Position numbers and translations under genes: made by a program | From: Thereva unica | Lineage: Eukaryota > Arthropoda > Insecta > Diptera > Therevidae | Direction of reading: 5' to 3' | Length of the DNA: 64,000 nt | Assembly: GCA_949987705.1 (NCBI GenBank) | Contig: OX465282.1 | Span: forward strand, 42,372,039 to 42,436,038 | The notes under the pieces: generated by a model | What the model was told of the DNA's origin: nothing | The model's database searches: none | Seen by the model: the letters and a program-made list of their open reading frames with translations, nothing else | In this document: positions 63,189 to 64,000 of the stretch, one piece after another | Layout of the letters: each line of letters opens with the position of its first letter | Position numbering within the stretch: the stretch's first letter is position 1

Positions 63189-64000
63189 CAGTACCGGCTT
63201 TAGGGGTGGGCGAACCCGGGCGATCGCCCGAGGGCGCCATGTCCTAGGGGCGCCGCCGCGATCCAATAATGTGTTAATTGATTCCCGTGAAGATAGCTCA
63301 GAGCCTTCAAATAATTACCAAAAAGGAAAAAGCTCTTAAGACCAACAATAGTTCGGGATGCTTCAACTTCTGGAACCCAACAATCAGGCTCAACGGGTAT
63401 CAGGACAATGAGCGAAGTAGTGAAGGACCACCTTCTAGTAGCACTAACCTATGCCAATTCTAGTAGCAGCACACTCCTGGACCTTCTCCGACATCAAGAC
63501 CAAAATATCAGGGATATTCATGGAGGTCGTGATGAAGTAGGAGTCGTCAGAAGTGCCGCTGCTCCCTTTTGATTCCGGGGGAGAGATATAACCAAAAGGG
63601 AGAGATGAAAGGGGAGAGATATTACCAAAATACCAAGGGCGAGGATCTGGCTCCCAAAAATGGAAGCAGAGCCAAACAAATTGCTGAGTAGCTTCAACGC
63701 CACAACCGGGACATCCCTATGGACAACTAAAATTTACTCAATGCCGGGCAACCCCAAAGAAATAGTAAAACACCGGTACTGCTACTCAACGACGAGTGCA
63801 TAGAGTGGCTCGGAAGAGTTGATTATAAACTCCATTTTGGACTAAGATAGGCATGGATAAAGTTTTCCAAAACGGCTTCATCTAACGAAGAGGCTGACTC
63901 CGATAAAGAGCTCTGTGAGCGCTTAGATAAACGAGCAGTCATCATGGTTGAGAGGAAGTTGGCATCTATAAGCTCAGAAGCAGCGATTGACAATGTAGTA
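63189..64000. mobile_element. hAT element in copy 3, left part only
   Basis: Starts CAGTACCGGCTTTAGG after CTACGCGA (63,181-63,188). The first 812 bp match 42,235-43,046; the right end lies outside the window. Confidence 0.88.

Larger units (their letters stand above)
60333..64000 (+). repeat. Large direct duplication, copy 2 (to window end)
   Basis: Near-identical to 39,380-43,049. Contains the LINE tail (60,335-60,410), BEL integrase C-terminus (60,428-60,695), the TPGKNL frame (60,794-61,009), the Helentron start (61,127), minisatellite (61,480-62,590), helicase C-terminus (62,810-63,188) and hAT (from 63,189). Continues beyond the window. Confidence 0.92.
61127..64000 (+). mobile_element. 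Helentron copy 3, cut by window end
   Basis: Starts ACTAGCATAAAACCCTCGTG in TA-rich sequence as at 40,177. Same minisatellite and helicase end. Carries the same hAT insertion, so it was copied after hAT insertion as part of the duplication. Confidence 0.8.

Overview
This window reads as repeat-packed DNA from an arthropod, most likely an insect with a large AT-rich genome. The basis is the set of element families (BEL/Pao and Ty3/Gypsy LTR retrotransposons, Jockey-type and CR1/L2-like LINEs, Helitron2/Helentron and HINE elements, hAT, piggyBac-type MITEs, a Polinton/Maverick). I see no convincing single-copy host gene, no rRNA, no intact host tRNA and no CRISPR array. Almost everything is transposon built inside transposon, and the insertion order can be read from junctions and target-site duplications (TSDs).

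Layout. 1-1.6 kb: 5' end of a minus-strand BEL/Pao element (LTR, primer-binding site, gag). 3.1-5.1 kb: decayed minus-strand Gypsy pol. 5.9-8.1 kb: Helentron C-terminal fragment. 8.4-14.5 kb: satellites, foldbacks, a tRNA-derived SINE and a LINE 3' fragment. 14.5-39.8 kb: one plus-strand BEL/Pao element cut into pieces by a composite MITE, a HINE, a LINE that itself contains a Jockey LINE, a young Gypsy element (33,761-38,715; two 313-bp LTRs with 2 differences) and a LINE tail. 40.2-45.0 kb: a Helentron interrupted by a hAT element with an 8-bp TSD; the matching empty site is preserved at 6.43 kb.

45.05-60.33 kb: a DNA transposon with inverted repeats of about 290 bp. Its transposase gene is split by a 12.4-kb Polinton/Maverick (46,645-59,056, AG...CT termini, about 206-bp TIRs, 6-bp TSD GGCTTG) and by a piggyBac-type MITE in a TTAA site. 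The Polinton carries the virion module (adenovirus-type protease, capsid protein of the F54H12.2 type, a broken penton-like protein, a pVI/pX-like basic protein, a packaging ATPase), a retrovirus-type integrase with chromodomain, and a BIR-domain (IAP-like) gene. It has only the N-terminus of its DNA polymerase B. Genes are tightly packed with ATGA/TAATG overlaps. Integrase and ATPase are transcribed head-to-head from overlapping promoters.

60.33-64.0 kb: a near-identical second copy of 39.38-43.05 kb, whose breakpoint lies in the TIR of the 45-60 kb transposon. The points most worth checking are the polymerase-less Polinton with its BIR gene, duplicated pol III (tRNA-like) boxes and overlapping divergent promoters; the predicted self-priming of the young Gypsy element; and the near-identical duplication, which could be a real rearrangement or an assembly artefact. 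Several breaks in otherwise good genes fall on homopolymer runs and may be sequencing errors.
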